64,000 nt of DNA from Ostrinia nubilalis (taxonomy: Eukaryota; Arthropoda; Insecta; Lepidoptera; Crambidae). This document shows, piece by piece, positions 22,561 through 32,182 of the stretch. The position numbers and the translations under genes are program-made. The stretch lies in NCBI RefSeq assembly GCF_963855985.1, contig NC_087093.1:2487501-2551500 (forward strand), written 5' to 3'. Under the pieces are notes generated by a model. The model was not told the origin of the DNA. It was given only the letters and a program-made list of their open reading frames with translations, and ran no database searches. How positions within the stretch are numbered: position 1 is the first letter of the stretch; every line of letters begins with the position of its first letter.

Positions 22561-23006
22561 TTTGTTGCTGTTGCCTGCCTCCAGGTGGAGTTGCAGCATA
22601 AATGTCAGCGGATGTCGCTGACGAAACAAATGGTGTATCGTTAGCGGTTGAACTTTGGTTTATTAGCACTCGCATAATACAATGTTTGTTTTATTTGTGT
22701 TAAAACTACTTTTTGCTTTTTACTTTTTTTTATCATGTAATAAACAATTTGAATTTGAATTTAAATTTGCTACATTGATTTATATGAGGCATCCGCGTTT
22801 TAATGCAACTTACTGTGACGGTTAGCACACATTTTTTTCTGTCTGCATCTTCAAATGAACTTATTAAAGGTAGATACCTAGTTAGCAAGGATGCTTGCTC
22901 GATGTGAAGAAAGCAGACTCTAGGTACACAGTAAGTATTTACCTATTGCATTGCAAGTGATCACCCTATTTGTACACTTTTGTACAATTTATACAACTTT
23001 GATAGT

Positions 23007-23113
23007 TAGGCTGAAGTACACCAACTTTAACAGTAACCGGTGTTTTTTGTATGGAGTTTGACAGATTTTTGACGCTTGTTAAAGTTAAAGTAAGATGGTG
23101 CAACTTAGCCTTA
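23007..23113. mobile_element. AGGCTGGGTTGCACCA-type MITE, complete
   Basis: It runs from TAGGCTGAAGTACACCAACT to AAGATGGTGCAACTTAGCCT, with the family core GTTTGACAGATTTTTGACGC. Ends are imperfect inverted repeats. Confidence 0.85.
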
Positions 23114-23134
23114 GCAGCTGAAAGAGATTTAGCC

Positions 23135-23303
23135 TAGGCTCAGACCATCGACTTTTAGTTGGCCGATAGTCGGGCCCGATTCTGATTTGTATGAAGAATC
23201 GACCGATACCAAATCGGTGTAATGTGTGCACTTCCATACATGCCCATACTGATTAACTACCCGACTAAACTATCGGCCGACAAAATTCGGTGGTCTGCAC
23301 CTA
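23135..23303. mobile_element. MITE with TAGGCTCAGACCATCGAC ends
   Basis: Left TAGGCTCAGACCATCGAC and GGCCGATAGTCGGG are mirrored by CCCGACTAAACTATCGGCCG and GGTGGTCTGCACCTA on the right. Arms are about 40 bp with some mismatches. It lies 21 bp from the previous MITE. Confidence 0.8.
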
Positions 23304-24313
23304 ATCTTATTGTTAAATTCACGTAAATAAATACAACTTAAGAATTTAAAATGAAATACTAAACGAAGGCATCCTCATTCTTTATGTAGAAACATTTGGA
23401 AGTACACATGCAAGCATTCTTCAATTACATGGGGAGTTTGTGCCATTAGCTTCCCATTGAGGGTTGGACAGTAGCCAACGTAAAACACTGTCAGTTACAT
23501 TGAGGCGAGCGTGCTCATGCTAGAGGAATTGTGTCTAAATGCTTCCGTAGCTCTGGGCAGTGTATGTTGTTGACTGTAGATAGAAATTAAACGAAAAATT
23601 ATACCTTCGAAATCCTGGCGCGTGTATGAACCAAATTTTCGGACACGTGTACAAACAAAGCGTGTTTATGTTTATGCTTAGGCCTTATTGTATAGGGAAA
23701 TATTCACGCATATACTTTGGCAATTTATTGGTGAATTCCTGCTGTCAGTAAATAGGTACAAATCAAAGAATTTTGTCGTAATGAAGATCGCTTGACCACA
23801 CTTCGGTCGGTTTGCTAACGTCAAGTCATACCTGCAGATATTATGTGGGCATGAAATTGTCATGCATTTTCTGAAGAAAAAAATTGTATACCCTATCCTT
23901 CCACTGATAGTAGGAATAGAGGAACTAACAGGTTAAAAACTACTATTGGCTTTTAATAATAGCGTTAGAACTACTTTCCCGAAATTATTTCTCAAGGCAT
24001 AATCAAGTCAGAAACTATTAAATCAATTTTAATTAAAATTAATTACTCCACTGGTCTGGTGCTACATTTTGTGGGCAAATAATATTGTTTTCATAACAGA
24101 AAGCTTAAAGTCCTAACTAGCTCTACTAAGATAGGTCCCTCCTGAAACTCCAGAACCTAAATTGTAACTAACTAGACTTGTAATTAGGCTACAAGGATTA
24201 GGTTTCGGCTTGACATAGTTTTGAGGAAATTAATAATTACTATGTATAGTTATCTAAACAAAAAATAAGATACTCTAGACCTTATTTGAAACAAAATTCT
24301 TTCAAAGGGAGTT
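23304..24313. other. Unrecognised AT-rich DNA
   Basis: No gene or known repeat recognised in this kilobase. Confidence 0.35.
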
Positions 24314-24410
24314 ACGCCCGTATTCACAAACATTACTATGAGGTCTCACAGTGCGCGTGGACACACAAGGTCACACACGAACCAATCACAGAGCTCTATT
24401 TAACACTGTA
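24314..24410. mobile_element. Truncated MITE, ACGCCCGTATTCACAAAC family, copy 3
   Basis: It matches the first ~97 bp of the copy at 18867 (ACGCCCGTATTCACAAAC, GAACCAATCACAGAGCTC) and then stops, lacking the right end. Confidence 0.85.
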
Positions 24411-24470
24411 CATAATGTAACTCATTTATAAACGTCGCGTTAAGACCCGTGTCTTACTATTTTAGTTGAA

Positions 24471-24767
24471 ATGGAACGCGAAAGTTTAAAATCTATAACC
24501 TCAGCCATCAAACATAACCTACAATATATCTCCATCTCACCATACCTCATCTCTTACCCAATAGAGTTAATACGAAAGGTAATGCGGATCGAAAGTGAAT
24601 CCCTCGCCGCCTTGACTGCCGGCAATAACCCGGCCGGGATCGCCGGCCTCATTATCCCTGGTAACTATCGATTGACTTGGGGATGGGACAGACGAGCGAC
24701 TAAGTCTTGCTGGTTTTATGAACGCTTTGACGATTTAACACAATGTATAAAAGAACACAATGATTAA
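24471..24767 (+). CDS. Unidentified 98-codon ORF
   Basis: The ATG sits in a good context (GTTGAAATGGA). The product begins MERESLKSITSAIKHNL and includes NNPAGIAGLIIP and TWGWDRRATKSCWFYERF before ending IKEHND. It is hydrophilic, with no signal peptide, membrane segment or domain that I recognise. The middle (24590-24720) is richer in GC than its flanks, in keeping with real or recently lost coding function. It starts 60 bp after a truncated MITE and is followed by a repeat fragment. It may be a small gene, an exon or part of a mobile element. Confidence 0.25.
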   Translation: MERESLKSITSAIKHNLQYISISPYLISYPIELIRKVMRIESESLAALTAGNNPAGIAGLIIPGNYRLTWGWDRRATKSCWFYERFDDLTQCIKEHND

Positions 24768-24855
24768 AGTGTTCTTATCCGATAAGCGAAGAATGATAAT
24801 ATTTTGAGTTTATGGATGGCAATTGGCATCAGATAAGTGAAAAAAACGAACGACG

Positions 24856-25015
24856 ACAAAAGGCGACTAAGGAACAAATTAATATGGGAACAATAGGCCT
24901 CCTCAACCAGTCTGACCAGCGTTGGGAAGGGAGGCCAAGTCCTCAACTTGCTTCCGACTAATTTGAGAGGGTTTTACTCCTGTAATGGAGACTAAAATGA
25001 GCGGATGATGATGTC
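24856..25015 (+). repeat. AAAAGGCGACTAAGG dispersed repeat with GATGATGATG tail
   Basis: CAAAAGGCGACTAAGGAACA, ATAGGCCTCCTCAACCAGTC and AATGGAGACTAAAATGAGCG run into GATGATGATG. The short direct tail resembles RTE-mobilised sequences. A second fragment is at 10918-10975. Confidence 0.6.
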
Positions 25016-25159
25016 GACGTTTTTAAAAATTAAAATATTTTTAGTTTGATAAATCTACAAAATTACCAATAAATCTTTAAAGTACGGATGCCGTCAAAGT
25101 GAGCACTATGATGGCATCTTATGTCGTCATAATAGCTGCTATTTTGCAAAAATACTACA

Positions 25160-25411
25160 GTCTGATTTGCTCTCAACTGTACCTAAGTGTTTCTATGTCA
25201 AGAACAAAAAGTCGCCGGTTTGCTGTACGCTGACGTCAAGAAGCCCTCGCGGAAAGAGTCTCAAGTTCAAATGCTACTTACAACTCTCGTCCCGACTTGG
25301 TCAACTGAGGCTTTTGTCTACACAACAAAAGGGAAACTGCCGAAACAAAGGCATGTACAATGTACATCGACGTTTATGAATACCGGTGCAGTTAGCGAAA
25401 GGAATGCTTGA
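25160..25411 (+). pseudogene. Coding-like stretch of unknown origin
   Basis: Two overlapping plus frames stay open. The one at 25187-25411 reads LYADVKKPSRKESQVQM and YTTKGKLPKQRHVQC, with a coding-like residue mix. No family recognised, no convincing start, and neighbouring DNA is ordinary. It may be a broken exon or a chance frame. Confidence 0.2.
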
Positions 25412-25729
25412 ATTTAGACCTTGTCTCGTTGAGTCAGAGATGCAAATTTTGGGATACCTGACGTGGAGGTAGGGTGAAAAATGAAACCTTCTTGGAGAAT
25501 CAAAAACATGAAATGCCCTTAGATACTCGTATAAGTATACACTTGTCTGATTGTTTACGTACTGGACTATAGCCAGTTGTTGTGACAATGATAGCATGTT
25601 TGAATCCCGTTGCTAAAAAATATTCATGTAATAAACATGAAGGTGATGATCAGTTAAATAAATGCGTATTGTTCACACATCTTCTATTTACTTATGTTTT
25701 AAATGTATGTTAAAGACCGACGATATCAT

Positions 25730-25850
25730 AAAGCAGGAAGGCGCTGGATGCAGGCTGCTACCAACCGATCATGGAAATCATTGGGTGAGGCCTATCTAGT
25801 TCAGCTGTGGACGTCCTAAGGCTGATCTGATGACGATGATGATAATGATG
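25730..25850 (+). mobile_element. RTE LINE 3'-end fragment
   Basis: AGGAAGGCGCTGGATGCAGG, CTGCTACCAACCGATCATGG and GAGGCCTATCTAGTTCAGCT lead to a (GAT)n-like tail. It is the C-terminal coding end of an RTE element, 5'-truncated. Confidence 0.85.
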
Positions 25851-25976
25851 TTACAGTCAGTATTAATTCTTTGTTTTAATTTTGGACCAGGTAAATAGAG
25901 TCCGCTGCAACTCCTGTGACTGTGTAATCAGGAACAGCTTAACCGTCAATATAAGCCCAACCAATGAAGAATCATA

Positions 25977-26200
25977 GTAAAGTCAAAGTCAAAGTCAAAG
26001 TCAAAGTCAAAGTCAAAGTCAAAGTCAAAGTCAAAATGTCTTTATTTGTTTAGACTAATAAATAGTTCTTACAAATCGTCATTTTGCTCTTAAGGAGCCT
26101 CTACATGTCTCATAATCTTTTTACCCTACCAGCGCTTCGAGACCAACATTTGGCAAGTGCTGAGAAGAAGCGCCGCAACAAACCCAAGCAAGCTAACCTA
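25977..26200. repeat. (AAAGTC)n microsatellite with GCTGAGAAGAAGCGCCGC repeat
   Basis: About nine AAAGTC units (25977-26033) adjoin a unit containing CTACCAGCGCTTCGAGACC and GCTGAGAAGAAGCGCCGCAA. Similar bodies are at 30508-30668 (led by AAAATC repeats) and 41790-41903. A hexamer run fixed to one end suggests the 3' tail of a retroelement lying on the minus strand. The open frames across it are shadows. Confidence 0.65.
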
Positions 26201-26474
26201 CTTGAAATAACACAAACCGGTAACCTTCCGATAATTGCAATCCATACTCCCGTAAAGCACAATAATATCGCAATTGAAATCTAAATGCGAAACCGATCCG
26301 ACGTTAAAATTAATGTCAGTTGGAGTTTACACGTCATTAACTCGAGTGGTGAAGTTGTTCGCGTAAACGGAACGGGTTTGTATGTATTTGATGTACGGCA
26401 CTATACAGGGATTCTGGCATGTTGAATAACATAAAATATATAGGGCTTAAAAAGGAAGAAAAATACTGTATTAA

Positions 26475-28209
26475 CCTTTAGCTACTGAGGTGGATTTAAT
26501 TTCACGTAAACACTGACGTGGGGGCCTGAGAGGCCCGTACATATGTATGCTTATATTTAAAAATATATAATCTTTTTAGGGTTTTATGTTTAATAAGTAT
26601 TCATAGTGGTTATATTTAAATACAATAAAACGATTTTTATCTAAATTATTTGTTAATAAGTACGTATTATTTCAATATTTAGAAAACATGTAGCATTTTT
26701 GGCAAAAATCTCATGAAATCATGATTCACAAAGTTATCATGAAAAATATTCATAAATTCAACAAATCAACTTAGAATCTTAATTTTCAATAGTCTTTTTA
26801 TTTTAGCTAATGATATATCAGTAATACTAATATGAAATAGGGGGAAAAAAATTACACACATCAAATAGTGCGAATTAAACACAGTCTGGATAAACTTGCT
26901 TTGCTCAGTGAAGGAAGCCATACATGATTTTAAAATGTAGATTTCATTTGAATCTTCAAAATACATGTATGGCACTTGGTTTCATCGTTTAAATCTGGGG
27001 GCACGGCAGTGCCCCCACCAAGTCGAGCAAAAAAGCGGCACGGCCGTACCATCCTTTTCTCGAAGCAATTCAGGCCATTTTCGACCGCCTGTAACTTCGT
27101 TGTGGATAAAACTAGAAGGCTGAATTTTCATTAGCTATGCAGGCATTATAAAGACACGGTATATTTAAAATTTCATTCAATTTGAACCAGTAGTTTAAGA
27201 ATTATAACGGGTCAAAGTTACTTAATTTTGTCACTCACTGACTGACTCACTGACTCACCGATCATCAAAATTCTAAGGCACTTCTAGCAGACCTAGAAGC
27301 TCCAAATTTGGAATATAAGTAGTGTTTGGTGTATGAATCAAGGAAAAACTAAAATATTTGGGGGCACGGTAGTGCAACCGCCAAGTCGAGTAAAATTTTT
27401 CAATTTCGGTCCAGTTTTCTAGATACATAACTGCTGTCTACAAAATACAAAAAGAAATGAGATCCCATCAAAAACAATACTTGTCAAAAAAACCAAGTCT
27501 CGCAACTCAGTTGTTCTACGGTAAAAAGTTGTGAGATCCATGTAATACCAAGTCCAGGCCAGGAAATCTTTAACGTTTTACATAAATATATTGACTTGGC
27601 CATCGAATGAAAACACGTGTAAATTAAATTATTTAGTGCGATGGCCAAGTCAATAATTTATGTAAAACGTTAAAGATTTCCTGGCCTGGACTTGGTATTA
27701 CATGGATCTCACAACTTTTTACCGTAGAACAACTGAGTTGCGAGACTTGGTTTTTTTGACAAGTATTGTTTTTGATGGGATCTTAATAGACAGGTACAGG
27801 CTTATCATTTCCTAGCATACGTGCCAAAAACTACTGTTCTTCTATTTTTCGTTAAATGCTGGTTATTTTTACTTCCGAGATACCGCTTTCTCTCGGACGA
27901 CATACTGTAGGCTCCATATTATAGATTTTTTCAAATTATTTCAAAAAAAGACGAAAACTAAATGAAAACTATAGACAAAAAAAGTTACGCCAATACTGAG
28001 GTGGGGGCCTGAGAGGCCCACAAGAAACTTTTAAATTAATTTACCTACTGAAATTGCGCGTGCAATCACGTGCACCGTTGTTGACAGCCTCGGCGCAATG
28101 AAACTCGAAGGTACTAAAAGATTCAGGTGTGTCGTGCACGTTGGAGAGGAGAAATTCAACAATTTGACTTTTGCAAGGCCTGAGAGGCCCCCACGTCAGT
28201 AGTTAAAGG
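26475..28209. mobile_element. piggyBac-like non-autonomous element with TTAA flanks
   Basis: TTAA at 26471-26474 precedes CCTTTAGCTACTGAGGTGG. On the right CCACGTCAGTAGTTAAAGG is followed by TTAA at 28210-28213. The termini are inverted repeats with two mismatches over 19 bp, and the TTAA duplication is the known target preference of piggyBac-type transposases. The motif GGGGCCTGAGAGGCCC recurs near 26521, 28004 and 28176. No transposase ORF remains, and the middle is occupied by another element (26993-27781). Confidence 0.75.
26993..27781 (+). mobile_element. Foldback/Helitron-like element, copy 1 (789 bp)
   Basis: It starts ATCTGGGGGCACGG and ends TTTTTGATGGGAT, the same outer ends as 35432-35653 and 47304-48096. 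The left terminus forms the hairpin GGGGGCACGGCAGTGCCCCC, a variant of which recurs at 27360. The right 320 bp (27463-27781) is a near-perfect foldback with ~150-bp arms starting ATCCCATCAAAAACAATAC. No target-site duplication is visible; every copy sits between A and T. Confidence 0.8.
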
Positions 28210-28410
28210 TTAAGCCGAATTGAGGAGTCTGTTAGAAAGTGAAATAATTCCTAATTATTTAAAATTATGTTCATTAAATGATATGATTTTGATTTTATTT
28301 TGAATCTTAATTTTAAATTTATTTCCTAATTTTGAAAAATTTAGAATTTTCACTGATTATTTCTTGCCTTTAAAAACTTGTGCAAAGTATTAAAAATTAA
28401 TGTAAAAAAA

Positions 28411-29474
28411 AACCGGCCAAGTGCGAGTCGGGCTCGCACACCGAGGGTTCCGCCGTACAAACGTAGCGGTTTACAATTTATGACGTATTAAATCAAATTA
28501 CTTACTTGATTCCGTTGCGAGTAGTGGCGAATTTCAAAATATGCGGTATGATTATTTTTTATTTATTTATTTTTCCTATATTTGCATTATAGGTAGGTAC
28601 CTACCTCAGCGTTTTGAATGTTTGCGTTGATTTAGAATTTCTCACAGTTTAGAGGCAATTAGATTTAAGAAGTGTTTGATATGAATTTCAACTTTAATAT
28701 CTCTACGCGTTCATGTGAAAAAGGGTAGGTAGTAAGTTTATAATTATTAAAAAAATATTTTATGTCATGTAAGCAAAAATAATATTTTAAATTTTATATA
28801 ACTTCAAATTTATCATTTTCGCAATTTTTCCTTTATCTGTACTATATAACGTTGCTTCGTGCCGAATTTCAAGATTCTGAGTTCACAGGAAGTACCTTGT
28901 AGGTTTTGATTCCCTAGCGTGTGACGGAAATTCGTCTAAGGTGTCGGTATCAACTGCTGTATCTTTTGATCGCGTTAACTTAGAAGTTTGATTTTTTTAC
29001 TTCTTAAAGGGACAATAGATCTAGGTATTTGGTATAAATTTCAATTTGATACCTTTATTCGTTCGTGAGAAATAAGGTAGTAAGTTTCATTTTATTAAAA
29101 TATTTTTATTATATTATATAACTAAAAAAATGTAATTTTAGCAATTTTTCCTATATTTGCATTATATGACAATGCTTTATGCCAAATTTCAAGATTCTGA
29201 GTTTACGGGAAGTATCCTGTAGGTTTTGATTCCTTTGCGAGTGTCGAAAATTTGTTGAAAATATCGACATAATCGGCTGTATCTTTTGATTGGCTTGGCT
29301 TAGAAGTTTGATATTTTCACAGCTTAAAGGGACAATAGACCTGAGTATTTCATGTGAATTTCAGCTTGATACGTTCACGCGTTCTTGAGATAAAGGGTCT
29401 TGACAGACGGACGGACGGACAACAAAGTGATCCTATAAGGGTTCCGTTTTTTCCTTTTGAGGTACGGAACCCTA
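28411..29474 (+). mobile_element. AACCGGCCAAGTGCGAGTCG element with internal repeats
   Basis: It begins AACCGGCCAAGTGCGAGTCG and GAGGGTTCCG and ends AGGGTTCCGTTTTTTCCTTT followed by GAGGTACGGAACCCT, giving short inverted ends (AGGGTTCCG). Inside, blocks starting TTGATTCCGTTGCGAG, TTGATTCCCTAGCG and TTGATTCCTTTGCGAG (28508, 28908, 29228) are diverged copies of a ~320-bp unit containing TGTATCTTTTGAT. A (GACG)n run precedes the end. Non-coding; widespread in insects by recollection, class uncertain. Confidence 0.75.
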
Positions 29475-30500
29475 AAAAAGAGGAAATGCATAATTCTTAT
29501 TTCAATAAAAGTCCCTAAAGTGCAGCAATTAAGGTAAAAAGTTACATAATGGCCATAAGCATGTCGCAACCGAGCCCAAACACAGCAAAACGCTAATTAG
29601 TTCACATAACACGCCACTACAAAGTCAATAGCGCTAGTGCTTCAAACGAGTTGCGTTTGTTGGCAGTAACGTTGAACGTGTATCGATATTAGGTAATAGT
29701 TGACCTAGTAAACTATTCGCGATTCGATGTTGGGAAAAGTTTGGAAATGTAGAGCTAACGAAAAAACTGACTACCAAAAAGGGATAGTTTTATAATGGCC
29801 ATTGAGATCAATTGAGAGGCATAAAACTACATTCCCAAACCACCATTCTTTATCCCAATCTTAACTACTAGCTTTTTACAAATCGCTTTGATAGACACAT
29901 GGCCTCTCTAGATAATAGTTATACATAAATTTTAACTAGTTTCTGTCTGCTGCTTCAGCTGCATGGATTTCGATCTGCTACATTATGATTTTGTCTCATA
30001 CCTGAGATTGAAAACACCTTTATCTGCCTTCATAAATTATAATATTTTCCACAAGTTATTTTGGGATATAAAAGGTACCAACTTACATCTCTAATTTCAC
30101 TTTCTTCGAGTTGTTTTTGGAATAGAACGTAGCTATTAATTTCAATTAATTAATTTGCCGTTTGAAACAAAACACAACTGTTTCATTCTTCAAATGTCGA
30201 CTTGACTCTATCTCTAAGGGCGCGATAGTTCCACCGTGGCACGGTAGTTCCAGCACTATCAAGTTAAACGGTACAATCGCATCGGACGTATCGTTAGCGA
30301 ACAATTCAGCCTGTAATTAGTCCGTGGTATCGTATCTGTTTGATTGCTGTAGGCAGGCCTAGCCAGTTTACATAGGCTTCCTTAGATCTGGCTAGGAGCT
30401 GGAGTACTTACAGTGATAGTGTTGATTGAATAGAGGTGGCTTTTGTAAGTGGTAAATGGAATTTTAGTGACTCAAACTGCAACTACTGTTCTGTTTTATA
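29475..30500. other. Unrecognised intergenic DNA
   Basis: No gene or known repeat recognised. Confidence 0.35.
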
Positions 30501-30670
30501 TTAAAATCAAAATCAAAATTTTTTATTCAATTTTGACCACTAGTGGCACTTATAAACGTCAAAATACAGTAAAAAAAGGTGTCCCTATCTTTTGGGCCCT
30601 ACCAGCGGTTCGAGACTTTAATATGACAAGTGCTGAGAAGAAACGCCGGAACAAACTCAGTCACCACTAG
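30501..30670. repeat. GCTGAGAAGAAACGCCGG dispersed repeat
   Basis: AAAATC repeats, ATTTTTTATTCAATTTTGAC, CCCTACCAGCGGTTCGAGAC and GTGCTGAGAAGAAACGCCGG match the 25977 repeat. The open frame over it is a shadow. Confidence 0.65.
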
Positions 30671-30701
30671 TTGCCAGTATATTAATAAATTGTTAACTAA
30701 G

Positions 30702-30823
30702 GGTGAGTTGCACCTTCTTACTTAAACTTTGACAAACGTCAAAAATCTGTCAAACTCCATACAAAAAGCACCGGTTAATGTCATTGTTACGGTTATATTA
30801 TGGTGGTGCAACTCAGCCTAAGT
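30702..30823. mobile_element. AGGCTGGGTTGCACCA-type MITE, complete
   Basis: It contains ACAAACGTCAAAAATCTGTC and ATACAAAAAGCACCGG, and ends GGTGGTGCAACTCAGCCTA, inverted relative to GGGTGAGTTGCACC on the left. Confidence 0.85.
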
Positions 30824-30840
30824 GAAATAAAGGTATAGTA

Positions 30841-32182
30841 GACGCCGACCACCGATCTTAAACTTCGGTTATACCAACGCGTGCAGCTTGAGTGCGCGAT
30901 GTCGATGGCGATGGGTGTGTAATGTATGATATAACTACATATCATATAATACTTAGAGGATATAACATCAAATTATATTAAATCGTTTAATATAATAATT
31001 ATTTACTATAATAAACGAATAATATAATTTTAAAACGAATAATTTTAAGACAAATAACTATTAACTGATATAAAATGGTTTGATATAATGAATATTTTCT
31101 ATAAAACTTACAATGTATACTATTTAAAACAAATAACATTCAAATCATATAAAAATAAAATGTCGAACAATCAAATGAGATAAAATTATTTTCCTATAAA
31201 ACTTAAATCATATAACAATAATAATTTTATATAAAGTTCATTTGTTATAATAAGCATTGCATGCAGCAAGCAAGCAAGCGAGCAAGCAAGCAAGCTAGCA
31301 AGCAAGCTAGCATGCAGGCAAGCAAGCAGGCAAGCAAGCTAGCAAGCAGGCAAGCAAGCAGGCAAGCAAGCAAGCAAGCAAGCAGGCAAGCAAGCAAGCA
31401 AGCAAGCAGGCAAGCAAGCAATCAGGCAAGCAAGCAAGCAATCAGGCATGCAGCATGCAAATTTGACTAAAAAATTGAGACTTCTGTCACGGCTCCGGCA
31501 CTGCGGGGCTCTGGCGGTCCCTCGCGTGCTAATCGTCGCAGATGGCTTTCGCTCGACACCGCTACTGACTCCGTGCCTACGCGCTTCTAAATTACACTCT
31601 AGGGGTAGGGCAGACAAGACTACGTGGAGTCGGTTTTACGGCGATTCGTTTTTGTCACTAAAGTCATTTTTAAGTCAAGTTAAAGAAGAACATACTAAAA
31701 GTTATATCTATCAGAAATTATATCAATTAAAGAGTATAACAAATAATATTTATTACAAGTAATGGTTATGTGAAATAATATTTATATTAAACAAAATTAC
31801 ATCAAATGAGTCTTAGATTAAGTAAGGTTTATATCAAATGTCTTTATGCGTTGTGATTGGTATCTGAAATGATATTATTAGAAATGATTTATAATATGAA
31901 GTAATCATTATATGTTAAAAAATTATATCAAGTGTTATTATAACATACGTTTATTATACAATATGAACGTTATTGAAATGAATTTATATCATATAAACTT
32001 ATATAAACTGTCACGCACCCGATGGCGATGGCTATCAGATGTCATATTGTATGAATTTGTAGCGATGAGTTCACATCAACGCGTGGTTGCGGCGATCTAT
32101 GCACGCGCAGTGATCGCCATCGCCATCGCTGATGCTCGCTGCTCGCGTTGGTTTGACCGATGCTTTAGGCGACTTCCGACTA
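30841..32182. mobile_element. AT-rich element with degenerate ~70-bp TIRs
   Basis: The left end (ACCAACGCGTGCAGC, GATGTCGATGGCGATGG, 30843-30916) and right end (ATCGCCATCGCCATCGCTGA, GCTCGCGTTGGTTTGACCGA, 32110-32182) align as imperfect inverted repeats. Between them are two AT-rich zones (30910-31250, 31690-32000) full of variants of TTATATCA and ATATAATA, flanking a GCAA microsatellite and a GC-rich core (31480-31625). No transposase is visible. The 87-104 codon frames inside are repeat by-products. Confidence 0.5.
31258..31447 (+). repeat. (GCAA)n microsatellite
   Basis: 190 bp of GCAA/GCAG repeats with scattered variants (CTAGCAAG, CATGCAGG). It yields artificial Ala-Ser-Lys-Gln frames on plus and Cys-Leu-Ala frames on minus. 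Confidence 0.97.

Noticed and set aside
22269..22629. Overlapping small proteins at the 22.4-kb GC patch
   Set aside because: Five frames overlap on both strands, as expected of GC-rich DNA with few stop codons; none is recognisable.
31258..31447. CRISPR-like repeat array
   Set aside because: Uniform short tandem repeat with no spacers; the genome is eukaryotic.
31261..31617. Ala-Ser-Lys-Gln and Cys-Leu-Ala repeat proteins
   Set aside because: Both are translations of the GCAA microsatellite.
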